A stretch of 44,822 nucleotides of DNA from NCBI GenBank assembly GCA_044354975.1, contig JBIKZA010000014.1, forward strand, positions 1 through 44,822, written 5' to 3'. Shown here one piece after another: positions 8,095-14,574 of the stretch. The translations under genes were made by a program, and so were the position numbers. The notes below the pieces were generated by a model, which saw nothing but the letters and a program-made list of their open reading frames with translations, was not told the origin of the DNA and did not search any database. Origin of the DNA: CAIZGX01 sp044354975. Its GTDB lineage: Bacteria > Bacteroidota > Bacteroidia > Flavobacteriales_D > Sanyastnellaceae. Every line of letters begins with the position of its first letter. Positions within the stretch are counted from its first letter, which is position 1.

Positions 8095-8270
8095 TTGGAA
8101 AACCTTCGGTTTTATTCCTACTGCGTAATTGGAAAACCTTCGGTTTTATTCCTACGTTGTAATGGGAAAATCAGAGATTTTATTCCTATTTCATAATTGG
8201 AACTTTGTTATTAGAATTACGCAGTAGGAATTACGCAGTAGGAATTACGTAGTACCAATGTCGAAGACAT
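8092..8270. repeat. Triloop hairpin array A (ATTGG/ATTCC linkers)
   Basis: At least eleven consecutive small hairpins have exactly 3-base loops. In order: AAAACC-TTC-GGTTTT (8099-8113), TAC-TGC-GTA, AAAACC-TTC-GGTTTT (8133-8147), TAC-GTT-GTA, AAAATC-AGA-GATTTT (8167-8181), TAT-TTC-ATA, AAC-TTT-GTT, two TAC-GCA-GTA, TAC-GTA-GTA and GTC-GAA-GAC (8260-8268). In the first half the linkers are ATTCC after long stems and ATTGG (once ATGGG) after short ones. The array fills the entire gap between convergent stop codons at 8094 and 8270. It might act as a transcript 3' end or terminator; the function is unproven. Confidence 0.85.
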
Positions 8271-8677
8271 CAGACGTTATACTTCACACTAATCGCCTCC
8301 GGATAATCACTATTGAAGACGAATTTGGTTACCCCACAAAGCCACATTCTCTCAGGTGCATTCGAATAGTTTTCATTCATTCGGGTAACAGTATACGTTC
8401 CTCCGCTGATATGATTCAGCAATAGATCCGCTTCAATGTCATTCGCTTCGTAATTCGTGAACGTGACATTTACACGCTCTTGTCCGTTTGCGAATACTTC
8501 CAACATAGTGTCAGCGCCAGCAACCATCTCAAGGTTGGCTCGTGGTCCTTGCCATTCCGGAAGATCTATGTACCATCTGTCTCTTCTCGGTCCGAATAAT
8601 CCAAGAATTGGAATACCTGACAACTGTGTTGTTTCTTCCACGCGATAAAAATCGTAGGTCTTAATTTGTTGTGTCAT
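8270..8677 (-). CDS. DUF6717-like small protein
   Basis: The 135-residue form starting at the ATG at 8677 (TQQIKTYDFYRVEE) is preferred. The open frame extends 32 codons upstream, but that part is unlike the family. Features recalling DUF6717 are RWYIDLPEWQGPRANLEMVAGADTM in the middle and MWLCGVTKFVFNSDYPEAI near the end. These are soluble proteins of unknown role. A near-match to the -7 element (GAACTTTG, 8702-8709) lies 24 bases upstream. The family call is from memory of the pattern. Confidence 0.7.
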   Translation of the reverse strand: MTQQIKTYDFYRVEETTQLSGIPILGLFGPRRDRWYIDLPEWQGPRANLEMVAGADTMLEVFANGQERVNVTFTNYEANDIEADLLLNHISGGTYTVTRMNENYSNAPERMWLCGVTKFVFNSDYPEAISVKYNV

Positions 8678-8781
8678 TTTATATGGTTTTAAAATTTCAC
8701 ACAAAGTTCCGATTCTGATAAAGCGAAGTAAAGTTTTGACAAGCTTGTATATTTTCAAAACATACAACAACAAAGAGTCAA

Positions 8782-9591
8782 TTAGCGACGCAGTAAAAAG
8801 TATTTATATAGTTCATCAACACTCAATTCATCTCGAATCAACTCTCGGATATCATCTTTATTCATCACATATGTTATGTATCCACCATAAGTTTTAACAT
8901 CAGATAATCCTTTATTGCTTCGCAAGAAATAATTTGAATCTGGAGAATATATAACTGCCGCATCGCTACAATCGAGTGATCTAAAAACATTTATCCATTC
9001 AGCATTGGACTTATAATTTCGAGTGTTAATTATAATTATTTCACCCTTAGCGTTCATTCCAATTCCAAAATAATCACTAAAGAAAAAATCTGAGTGCGCA
9101 GCCTCGGTTAAAGCGTAATCATCAATGATTGCGGGACCCAACCGCACAACACTCTTAATATTTTTAGAATTGAACCTATTGGTATTTGTTAGGAAAACAT
9201 TCCCTTCAAAGTCTTTTACCAACATTCCATCGCATCGTTGATTCAAGAGATATCTCTTTCCGCGAAAACCGTATGGGCCAATACAAATTTCTGAATTTAA
9301 AGTCAGACTAGATGAGCGAAATATTGGATAGGTATATCTACCAGGTATCGCTAAAATAATCTTTTCGTTTCTAGACTGCACCACCTTGTTTACACGGAAT
9401 AAACTGTAATAAACATTGAACTCGCTATCCTTATAAAAAAATTGTAAGCAACTGGTCTTCTCCTTTGGAATGTTAAAAATTTCAAAACCATGTAATCTAT
9501 CATAACCAATATCAAGTATCTCTGAAATTGGATTTTCCCTAGCCTTTTCAATTTCAACCACTGCTGCATTCACCAATGCTTTAAAAGTCAT
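8782..9591 (-). CDS. Unknown protein resembling a degenerate phosphodiester glycosidase (NAGPA-like) fold
   Basis: 269 residues from the ATG at 9591; a TTG five codons earlier is less likely. Blocks resemble the order of the NAGPA/phosphodiester-glycosidase domain: ILAIPGRYTYPIF where the family has a Gly-rich loop, DGMLVKD, VRLGPAIIDD, then FGIGMNAKGEIIIINTRN, and LDCSDAAVIYSPDSNYFLR where active members carry an Asp-Gly-Gly motif. That motif is absent here, so the protein is probably non-catalytic if related. No signal peptide is seen. It may be co-transcribed with the minus-strand genes upstream (16-31 base gaps). The start follows a 7/8 match to the -7 element (TGAATTCG) by 6 bases. Confidence 0.5.
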   Translation of the reverse strand: MTFKALVNAAVVEIEKARENPISEILDIGYDRLHGFEIFNIPKEKTSCLQFFYKDSEFNVYYSLFRVNKVVQSRNEKIILAIPGRYTYPIFRSSSLTLNSEICIGPYGFRGKRYLLNQRCDGMLVKDFEGNVFLTNTNRFNSKNIKSVVRLGPAIIDDYALTEAAHSDFFFSDYFGIGMNAKGEIIIINTRNYKSNAEWINVFRSLDCSDAAVIYSPDSNYFLRSNKGLSDVKTYGGYITYVMNKDDIRELIRDELSVDELYKYFLLRR

Positions 9592-9622
9592 ACTTCGCGA
9601 ATTCAAGAATTAAATTAAAATA

Positions 9623-10180
9623 CTATTTCGCATTAACTCTCTCTACAAATTCTGCAAAGACAAACACAGCTTCTTCACCGGTCTTCAAGAGCTTATCGAA
9701 AGCCCAGGAGATATCGGTTGCATAATTAGTAAGATTATACAACCTGTAATCGACTACATCAGGATGAACTTGGGCGTAATCCATAGGTATGCTTGAAAAC
9801 AAATGCAAACTTTGTCCCTCCATGTTCAATTGCAACGTAAGATCTGACATTCGGTCGTTGAACATCTGTGCCAAATGACACAATCTGTCATATGCTTCTG
9901 GAAACAAGTGGTGCGTAAAAGTGACATAAAAACACAAATGCTTATTCGATTGAATTGAACAAATAATTTTATATCTATGTCCATTCTCACAATCGAATTC
10001 CAATTCAATATTCTTATTGTGCATGGCTATGCTGTACCTCAGTTTTCGTTCATTCAGCAAGTTTACTAAATCATTCTGCACTCGGCTAGAAGCCTTTCCT
10101 GGCGTCCAAAAGCGCCATGTAAGTTTTAAAAAATTTATTGCTTTTTTCATACGTTCTTTCTTTGGTTTTGGGACTTTCAT
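9623..10180 (-). CDS. YbjN-like small protein
   Basis: 185 residues from the ATG at 10180. This start is chosen because TAAGTTCG lies 5 bases upstream, the spacing seen at other genes here. The open frame reaches a TTG at 10267 and another ATG at 10234, so a longer N-terminus is possible. After a basic helix (KPKKERMKKAINFLKLTWRFW) comes an alpha/beta pattern recalling YbjN/type III chaperone-like domains: LLNERKLRYSIAMHNKNIELEFDC, CFYVTFTHHLFPEAY, AQMFNDRMSDLTLQLN, and a C-terminal amphipathic helix. The function is unknown; such proteins often act as chaperones or partners of neighbouring proteins. Confidence 0.6.
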   Translation of the reverse strand: MKVPKPKKERMKKAINFLKLTWRFWTPGKASSRVQNDLVNLLNERKLRYSIAMHNKNIELEFDCENGHRYKIICSIQSNKHLCFYVTFTHHLFPEAYDRLCHLAQMFNDRMSDLTLQLNMEGQSLHLFSSIPMDYAQVHPDVVDYRLYNLTNYATDISWAFDKLLKTGEEAVFVFAEFVERVNAK

Positions 10181-10185
10181 GTCTC

Positions 10186-10193
10186 CGAACTTA
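10186..10193 (-). promoter_or_regulatory. -7 element TAAGTTCG
   Basis: TAnnTTCG match ending 5 bases before the ATG at 10180. It is used here to choose that start. Confidence 0.35.
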
Positions 10194-10290
10194 AAATCTC
10201 GAATACGATCATGGTAGCGAGCTGCAATAATCATGAACAAAACCAAAACTTTAAACACATTGACCAAATCCGCATTGATAAATTTAAATA

Positions 10291-10962
10291 TTAATACTTC
10301 AAGTCTGAATAATACCTGTGTCCGAGCTCATCGAGATAAGTCAAGGTAAAGGGCGTCTTCACCAGCAACTTCATTCGCGACAAAGAATCTAAAAGTTGCT
10401 TTTCCAATTCGACATCTGACAATTCAGTGAAATTCATACTGCCGTCTCTCGTTATTGAATTATGAATATTCCTCTTCCATTTCCGAAACAATGCGCTGCG
10501 CTCTTTATCTATATCTATCGTACTAAAATCCATCTCACCATGCTCATATTTATAAAGGCTATATTCAATCTCTCCGTCCGCTCTCAAAAGCATATGTCCA
10601 TAAAATGTTCCACCTCCAGACAATTTGTTCGCAATGAAATTAAGCAGCTCCATAGCCTCCTTTGTGTCGTCTCGAATAGGCTTCATCGGCTTTCCACTTT
10701 TCCTCCTTAGTACTTTGGCGTATAGTTCAAAGTAATTATCTATACAACTCTCGCAACCTCCACCCACAAAATATCCCGACTTGCATTTGTCATAAGCCTC
10801 ATAAGGACTTAAAGGAACTTTGCGGAACAATTCAGGACAGGAATCCCTTACCATTTTCCAATAAGTTAATGAGTCCATTGGAGCAGGGATGTTTTCGGGT
10901 TTTCTAATTGTATCTCTTGGAACAGTTTTCGCCGTTGAAGAGGACTCCGTTTGCGGACTCAT
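10291..10962 (-). CDS. Unknown protein, probably the body of a frame-shifted lipoprotein
   Basis: 223 residues from the ATG at 10962, with no signal peptide in this frame. A Pro/Ser/Thr-rich linker (PQTESSSTAKTVPRD) leads into a domain with Cys residues (CPELF, CKSGYFVGGGCESCIDNYF) and an alpha/beta C-terminal half (GGGTFYGHMLLRADGEIEYSLYKYEHG). No family is recognised. Immediately upstream, in another frame, lies a lipoprotein leader whose TGA overlaps this ATG (ATGA). A single extra base in the GGG just before it would join the two into one lipoprotein. The alternative is translational coupling of two real genes. Confidence 0.6.
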   Translation of the reverse strand: MSPQTESSSTAKTVPRDTIRKPENIPAPMDSLTYWKMVRDSCPELFRKVPLSPYEAYDKCKSGYFVGGGCESCIDNYFELYAKVLRRKSGKPMKPIRDDTKEAMELLNFIANKLSGGGTFYGHMLLRADGEIEYSLYKYEHGEMDFSTIDIDKERSALFRKWKRNIHNSITRDGSMNFTELSDVELEKQLLDSLSRMKLLVKTPFTLTYLDELGHRYYSDLKY

Positions 10963-11063
10963 TGCCCGTACTTCGAAGTAGATTCTTCGATAGACGGTGT
11001 GTTCGAACAACCGACAATAAATAATCCCGAAGCGATTAATAATATTCGACTTGCTTTTTTCAT
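10959..11063 (-). CDS. Short lipoprotein leader reading frame (34 residues)
   Basis: This frame starts with MKKASRILLIASGLFIVGC, a textbook lipoprotein signal with lipobox IVGC and the lipidated Cys at residue 19. It continues SNTPSIEESTSKYGQ and stops. AAAAGGA lies just upstream of the ATG, a possible ribosome binding site. The tail is a typical lipoprotein linker with nothing after it, so this is most likely the N-terminus of the protein at 10291-10962, separated by a one-base frame change. A free-standing 34-residue lipoprotein is possible but less likely. Confidence 0.6.
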   Translation of the reverse strand: MKKASRILLIASGLFIVGCSNTPSIEESTSKYGQ

Positions 11064-11382
11064 TTTCCTTTTCGTAATAAAAATCATCTTAGATATTCGT
11101 GCTTGCACAAATCTTTCGAAAAAGGCCATCGTAACCAAAAGAAGTTTTCAGCATAAAACCCGATATGCAAATTCATGCCGAAAAACATTTTGTCAGGTCC
11201 GTTATTTATTCATTTCACTCTACACCGCCTTTCATTCTTGATATAATTATATTTATTCACATCCACTTTCCGGAAATAAATGGGTGTGTTCATAAAATTT
11301 CACCCTAATAAATTTTAATTCCTATGCATTTCAAATGCATTTTTTCATTCTAAATTCGACTCCCTCTAATATTTAATTTAAG
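11064..11382. other. Gene-free divergent region (319 bases)
   Basis: This region lies between the minus-strand lipoprotein leader and the plus-strand gene at 11383. No coding frame is convincing. An orphan copy of the array B unit (ATTC then GTGC-TT-GCAC, 11095-11108) sits near the left side. A palindrome, ATGCATTT-C-AAATGCAT followed by a T run, lies near 11323-11345. Divergent promoters are expected here, but no exact TAnnTTTG match close to a start codon was found. Confidence 0.5.
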
Positions 11383-11811
11383 ATGATGCAACTCACTCTC
11401 TTCACCATTGAACCCAAAGAAAAGGAACCCATGACTCAGCGCGATGCATTCGTGCATTTCTTCAAGCGCATGGATCTTGAAATGATTGACCTCATTCTGG
11501 AAAGAGAGACCTATATGGAAATTCCGAAAGCGAAGTTCATTGGTCGACTTGAGCAAGCCTTTGACAAGTTCAAAGGCTTCTCCGATTTGCATCTTAAAGA
11601 AAGTCACGGCACATGCCTAGGCAAAGGCTGCGATCATTTTCTAGACCGCGCCATTGAGTTTGTTGGAAACAGATCGGGTTACAGACTTTCATTGGTCTTG
11701 GTGGTGAAAGACGGAAAGATTGAAGACATTTCAGAGTGCGCAAAATTTCGCGCGAACACCATTAACACCTCTGAGCGGAAGATGATTGTGTTGAGTTTGA
11801 TGAAAGATTGA
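11383..11811 (+). CDS. Small protein of unknown function
   Basis: This 142-residue soluble protein has no signal peptide or membrane segment. The N-terminal half is helical (FVHFFKRMDLEMIDLIL, GRLEQAFDKFKGF). A GTCLGKGC motif (C-x4-C) follows near residue 78, and a beta-rich end (YRLSLVLVVKDGKIEDISECAKF) gives an NTF2-like alpha-then-beta impression, which is only a guess. Two adjacent ATG codons open the frame. One base after its TGA stop begins hairpin array B. It is not in the same operon as the genes from 12175, since 363 bases intervene. Confidence 0.6.
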   Translation: MMQLTLFTIEPKEKEPMTQRDAFVHFFKRMDLEMIDLILERETYMEIPKAKFIGRLEQAFDKFKGFSDLHLKESHGTCLGKGCDHFLDRAIEFVGNRSGYRLSLVLVVKDGKIEDISECAKFRANTINTSERKMIVLSLMKD

Positions 11812-11812
11812 G

Positions 11813-12020
11813 AACTTCGTTATTGGAAAACCTACGGTTTTATTCCTACTTCGTAATGCCTACTTCATAATTAATAACGTCAAAGACATTCGCGAAGCAT
11901 TCGCCCACAGGGCATTCGTTGCTTTGCAACATTCGTGCTTGCACATTCGTTGTTTTGCAAAATTCGCCTCCGGCATTCTAAATAAAAAATTTATTTGCAC
12001 AGCAAATAATTTTTTATTTA
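11813..12020. repeat. Triloop hairpin array B (ATTGG/ATTCC then ATTC linkers)
   Basis: The array starts one base after the stop codon at 11811. The first part matches array A: AAC-TTC-GTT, AAAACC-TAC-GGTTTT, TAC-TTC-GTA. It then changes to ATTC linkers with very different stems: GTC-AAA-GAC, GC-GAA-GC (11892-11898), GCCC-ACA-GGGC, GTTGC-TTT-GCAAC, GTGC-TT-GCAC, an imperfect GTTGT-TTT-GCAAA, and GCC-TCC-GGC (11966-11974). It ends in a long AT-rich hairpin, 20 and 19 bases per arm with one bulge, again with a 3-base loop (ACA, 11999-12001). Confidence 0.85.
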
Positions 12021-12174
12021 TGTTTGCACTGTATTTCGAACCTTAAATGGTACCAACCGAGTGAAGACACCACGGTGGTAAAACAATACGGGCCTCAAGC
12101 CAAAAACAAACGTATCAATCCTTTTTTAGATCGAAGTACAAAGAAGTTTAATGTTTAACTAAATACTTTTTTGT
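12021..12174. other. Leader region of the 12175 operon
   Basis: No gene is seen. It holds one more triloop hairpin, ACCA-CGG-TGGT (12069-12079), and just before the start codon the sequence TACTTTTTTG, a loose relative of the -7 element. Together with array B this makes a 363-base gap without a gene. Confidence 0.4.
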
Positions 12175-12537
12175 ATGGAAAAGCAACTCATTGTTCGCTT
12201 AAAATCGGGACTCGAGCTTACGTTCGTCCCTAACGAGGTTAGCCTCAACAACACATTCATTCCTGTAGCACCGTTGCTGAATGAAAACGATTTCCCACTG
12301 CTCATTCACTTCACGCATCAAGCGCTAGTGACTACTCTAAATCTTTCGAAAGTGCCCGACTGTGTGCTGTTGCATTTGAAAGAAGACTACAGTCCGAAAA
12401 GTGCTGCCTTCTGTTTCAATAGAAGCGAAGGAGACTTCACCGTTCAGTCGCAGTGCAAGCACGTCTTATTCATTCCTTCCCCACTTCCATTTCAACTTTC
12501 TGAAATAGAATCCGTTCGTTTATCTAATAAAATCTAA
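12175..12537 (+). CDS. Small protein of unknown function (operon gene 1)
   Basis: 120 residues, soluble, no signal peptide. The N-terminus is beta-rich (QLIVRLKSGLELTFVPNEV) with an internal PDCVLLHLKEDYSP segment and a C-terminal LSEIESVRLSN. No family is recognised. It is the first of three tightly spaced genes: the next begins 3 bases after the stop and the third 8 bases after the second, so the three are very likely one transcript. TACTTTTTTG directly before the ATG may be a promoter element. Confidence 0.55.
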   Translation: MEKQLIVRLKSGLELTFVPNEVSLNNTFIPVAPLLNENDFPLLIHFTHQALVTTLNLSKVPDCVLLHLKEDYSPKSAAFCFNRSEGDFTVQSQCKHVLFIPSPLPFQLSEIESVRLSNKI

Positions 12538-12540
12538 GCT

Positions 12541-12966
12541 ATGAATCAGTCAATAAATAACAATCCCGAATATGCTCTTTCAAAAGAATCCGTTGCAAGA
12601 GGACATGGGAAATTCCCTTATATCATTGTTCGAATGCATCACGCCGTGTATATGCAGATGCCGATACATTTTATAGCCGAAAAACCAATTGGTTTAACCG
12701 GAATATTCGTGAACTCTCCAATAGATGATATCCTTGAAAATTCATCTTATCTCATGAAGGTTGCTATTGAATACAGAGAACATTTAGTTTCGAAAAAAAA
12801 GCAGAAACATCGACTGTGTTTGGTTTTATCGCCAATGCAAGCTTATTATTTCGAGGAAAATGAGATTCGCTTTTCCACAAGCATTCCATCAGGAGGAACA
12901 CTGGTGAACAGCAGTAAAAATGTAATTGCTATGGCTAACTCACACTTCATTTCGGAACTAAATTAA
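12541..12966 (+). CDS. Small protein of unknown function (operon gene 2)
   Basis: 141 residues. KFPYIIVRMHHAVYMQMPIHF and HRLCLVLSPMQAYYFEENEIRFS suggest a mixed alpha/beta soluble fold. There is no signal peptide or recognisable motif. It is the middle gene of the three-gene unit. I do not recognise the family, and the neighbours give no functional clue beyond co-transcription. Confidence 0.55.
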   Translation: MNQSINNNPEYALSKESVARGHGKFPYIIVRMHHAVYMQMPIHFIAEKPIGLTGIFVNSPIDDILENSSYLMKVAIEYREHLVSKKKQKHRLCLVLSPMQAYYFEENEIRFSTSIPSGGTLVNSSKNVIAMANSHFISELN

Positions 12967-12974
12967 TTAACACA

Positions 12975-13565
12975 ATGAACAGCACAGAAAACATCTCGTG
13001 GTTTAAAGATAAATTGAATACAGAATTCTTGCAATTAAAACACGAGTTCAATCCCATTGAATGGGTGGAATCGTATTTCCTTTTTGAAGGCCCCGAAGGA
13101 TTGGGGATTTATTCGAAGTGCATCGAATTGGAGGGAGCGCCTCACGTAGACGACAAGTTGAACTTGCGGAAGTCACTCACTGATCAAGACGTCATGAATC
13201 CGAATTTACTTCAGAAATTCTGCGCCTACTGGGCCGCGAATTGCGGAGGTTTCAATGGAAGTATTTCCTTCATTAGTAGCACAGTCATTTCGAAAGAGGC
13301 TTTCGATTTTTTCATTGAAGAAAAGAAGCGTAAAGAAGAGCAGATTCGATTGGAAGCACAGCGCAAGAACGCGCCCATTGTAAAAGAACTCGTTCGTCTC
13401 GGATATTCGCCTTCACCCTCGAGTTTCAACTCAGACACTTGGACGGCGTCTTGTCTTTTTCATAAAAGCAGACACATGATGTGGGTCGACACCAAAAAGA
13501 ATGAATGTCGATGCGCTTATGGTTCGGGGATTATTGGTTATGAGGAGTTGAAAAACAAAAGCTAA
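12975..13565 (+). CDS. Unknown protein with a possible degenerate CHC2-like zinc motif
   Basis: 196 residues. The N-terminal half (FNPIEWVESYFLF, LLQKFCAYWAANCGGFNG) is followed by a charged helix (~108-128, EEKKRKEEQIRLEAQRK). The C-terminal ~55 residues contain CLFH, about 16 residues, then CRCAYG. This recalls the CxxH...CxxC zinc finger of DnaG-type primases but lacks the exact spacing, so zinc binding is only suggested. It is the last gene of the operon; hairpin array C begins directly after its stop and runs to the convergent FGE-like gene. Confidence 0.55.
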   Translation: MNSTENISWFKDKLNTEFLQLKHEFNPIEWVESYFLFEGPEGLGIYSKCIELEGAPHVDDKLNLRKSLTDQDVMNPNLLQKFCAYWAANCGGFNGSISFISSTVISKEAFDFFIEEKKRKEEQIRLEAQRKNAPIVKELVRLGYSPSPSSFNSDTWTASCLFHKSRHMMWVDTKKNECRCAYGSGIIGYEELKNKS

Positions 13566-13676
13566 ACGTTGAACTACGTTGTTCCAACTACGTAATTGGA
13601 AAATCGAAGATTTTATTCCTATTTCATAATTGGAAAACCTTTGGTTTTATTCCTACTGCGTAATTGGAACTTCGTT
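13566..13676. repeat. Triloop hairpin array C (ATTGG/ATTCC linkers)
   Basis: In order: AAC-TAC-GTT (13572-13580), AAAATC-GAA-GATTTT (13600-13614), TAT-TTC-ATA, AAAACC-TTT-GGTTTT (13634-13648), TAC-TGC-GTA (13654-13662) and AAC-TTC-GTT (13668-13676). Within this one array both the long and the short stems show compensatory changes (TC/GA versus CC/GG, and TAT/ATA versus TAC/GTA). It fills the gap between convergent stops at 13565 and 13653 and extends into the end of the minus-strand gene. Confidence 0.85.
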
Positions 13677-14504
13677 CTTCAAACTATAAACACGCTGCTC
13701 TGCCCCGAAAAACATTGATTCCGCAAGTCGGAAACCGACATCTGGTAGGCGCTTTTTGTTCTTGAGGTATTCAACCTGAACAAAATTGAAGTTGGAATTT
13801 TTGGTGTAAATGGAATTGTCGAAGATATATAATTTATCTTGATCGGGATTGCGGTCGGAGAACGAATTCCCTTTAACAACCTGATACATTCCGTAAGGAT
13901 AGTAATACACTTCATAGAATTCTTCAAAGACCAAGTTCCACGTATTGTCTTTGTCCATAGTGTATTCAGCGACATTTCCAGCCATGTCATACAAGCCCAA
14001 CTCATTTGGAAACAGCTGTCCAACTTCATGTGTTTCTCCGTTGGAATTCGAAGCGTTCCATGCCACACTGTCTATACAATACCCTCCAGGAAAAGTATAA
14101 TGTTTACTCAAATTTGCTCCCTTCGCAGCATATTCCCATTCTGACTTACTGGGCAGACGGTAATTGTGTCCAGTTAACTTATTCAGCTCTTTCAGAAAAT
14201 CAAGTGCTTCGTAATAGGTAGTGTTTTCAACCGGACATTCAGGGCATTTGTGTTTGCTCGGATTGTATTTCATAACCGATTCAAACAAAGACTGCTTGAC
14301 TTCATGTTTCGAAATAGCAAAGTCGAATAATTCGATTGGCGTATCTGCCGGATCATACTTAATTGCATGTCCCCAATTCTCGCCAAGATTGAATGTCGCT
14401 TCCTTAACAGGAACCATTTCAATTTCCAATTTACTCTCTTGTCCGAAAACATTTCCCATGATCGAACAAGCAAGCGCAAAAGCGCATGTCCATTTGGTTT
14501 CCAT
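13653..14504 (-). CDS. Exported FGE/sulfatase-modifying-factor-like protein, degenerate
   Basis: 283 residues from the ATG at 14504, where a signal peptide begins (cleavage near GNVFGQ); the open frame extends 17 codons upstream. Formylglycine-generating-enzyme fold motifs are visible: ISKHEVKQSLFESVMKYNPS, YYEALDFLKELNKLTGHNYRLPSKSEWEYAAKG, and LGLYDMAGNVAEYT. The usual core RGGSW is KGNSF here and the terminal block is shortened to LPDVGFRLAES, so catalysis is doubtful. Bacteroidota use such domains in many exported proteins, including gliding components. The last residues (NEVPITQ) and the TAG stop are encoded by hairpin array C. Confidence 0.85.
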   Translation of the reverse strand: METKWTCAFALACSIMGNVFGQESKLEIEMVPVKEATFNLGENWGHAIKYDPADTPIELFDFAISKHEVKQSLFESVMKYNPSKHKCPECPVENTTYYEALDFLKELNKLTGHNYRLPSKSEWEYAAKGANLSKHYTFPGGYCIDSVAWNASNSNGETHEVGQLFPNELGLYDMAGNVAEYTMDKDNTWNLVFEEFYEVYYYPYGMYQVVKGNSFSDRNPDQDKLYIFDNSIYTKNSNFNFVQVEYLKNKKRLPDVGFRLAESMFFGAEQRVYSLKNEVPITQ

Positions 14505-14550
14505 AAGATTTAGATTTAATGAGTGAACGAAGAATGTGATTGAAAAATTG

Positions 14551-14558
14551 TACATTCG
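14551..14558 (+). promoter_or_regulatory. -7 element TACATTCG
   Basis: TAnnTTCG match 16 bases before the ATG at 14575, in the short region divergent from the FGE-like gene. Confidence 0.4.
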
Positions 14559-14574
14559 CCTTCAATAAACCATC

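Noticed and set aside
8099..8113. C(UUCG)G RNA tetraloop in AAAACCTTCGGTTTT
   Set aside because: The sequence is symmetric about a 3-base loop; the tetraloop register leaves a C-U mismatch, and other copies (TAC, AGA, GAA, TTT loops) cannot form it.
8092..8270. CRISPR-like array
   Set aside because: The repeated parts are short palindromes joined by 4-5-base linkers, with no unique spacers of 25-40 bases and no cas genes.
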